Origin: an uncultured Chitinophagales bacterium
Lineage (GTDB): Bacteria; Bacteroidota; Bacteroidia; Chitinophagales; Chitinophagaceae
Direction of reading: 5' to 3'
NCBI GenBank assembly: GCA_946886475.1
Contig: CAMPIQ010000003.1
Location: 1-64,000 of the forward strand
Length of the DNA: 64,000 bases
Part shown: piece after piece, positions 63,966-64,000 of the stretch
How positions within the stretch are numbered: position 1 is the stretch's first letter
Layout of the letters: each line of letters starts with the position of its first letter
Notes under the pieces: model-generated
Told to the model about the DNA's origin: nothing
The model's input: the letters and a program-made list of their open reading frames with translations, nothing else
Databases searched by the model: none
Position numbers and translations under genes: made by a program

Positions 63966-64000
63966 GGTTTAAAAATTATATCCGCGCTTTTCAATTCAGC

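Overview
The window looks like chromosomal DNA of a Bacteroidota species, most likely a Chitinophagaceae relative. The evidence is two secreted proteins with type IX secretion (T9SS) C-terminal sorting domains, a DUF5916 outer-membrane-type protein, a GIN-head lipoprotein, no purine-rich Shine-Dalgarno sequences, and about ten upstream sites matching the Bacteroidota -7 promoter element TAnnTTTG. Coding density is high. I see no insertion sequence, prophage or CRISPR array.

Layout. 1-9.6 kb: a stress and DNA-repair block (DUF6496 basic protein, topoisomerase IB, PF04120 membrane protein, ferritin-like DUF892 protein, FMN-binding split-barrel protein, Ku, an acidic protein, LigD), then an SMP-30 protein and lipoate-protein ligase. 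9.8-11.3 kb: a short-chain dehydrogenase, tRNA-Ala(GGC), and two tandem 129-bp units that look like tRNA-Ala copies interrupted by small palindromes. 11.3-17.5 kb: sufBCDSE, sufT and an Rrf2 regulator. 17.6-21.7 kb: small ORFs, lpxB, a membrane protein, surE, and a LexA-like XRE/S24 regulator with paired operator-like sites. 21.8-32 kb: DUF5916 protein, then the ligase-associated repair set (exonuclease, ATP ligase, Lhr-like helicase, PdeM) with a di-heme cytochrome c inside it. 32-45.8 kb: a substrate-binding-type protein with guaA, GIN lipoprotein, pbpC next to an alpha-2-macroglobulin, a lipid kinase, rhomboid protease and an RRM protein. 46-51.4 kb: two T9SS cargo proteins around the rpsF-rpsR-rplI operon. 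51.5-58.8 kb: an AI-2E family permease and a trehalose/glucose block (GH15 hydrolase, glucose dehydrogenase, ion channel, membrane-anchored trehalose-6-phosphate synthase). 58.9-64 kb: TPR protein, OmpR-type response regulator and histidine kinase, a small membrane protein and a universal stress protein.

Working together. Two separate ligase-centred repair modules (Ku/LigD, and exonuclease/ligase/helicase/PdeM) lie within 28 kb, and the LexA-like regulator sits near the second. The suf genes form one close-packed transcription unit ending in a cysteine-bearing Rrf2 protein that may sense Fe-S status. PbpC and the alpha-2-macroglobulin are a known periplasmic pairing. The GH15 enzyme, glucose dehydrogenase and OtsA could form a trehalose-glucose cycle, with OtsA fused to an extracytoplasmic sensor-like region and HAMP-like linker. 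All functional calls come from reading the sequence and from family knowledge; no database search was run.
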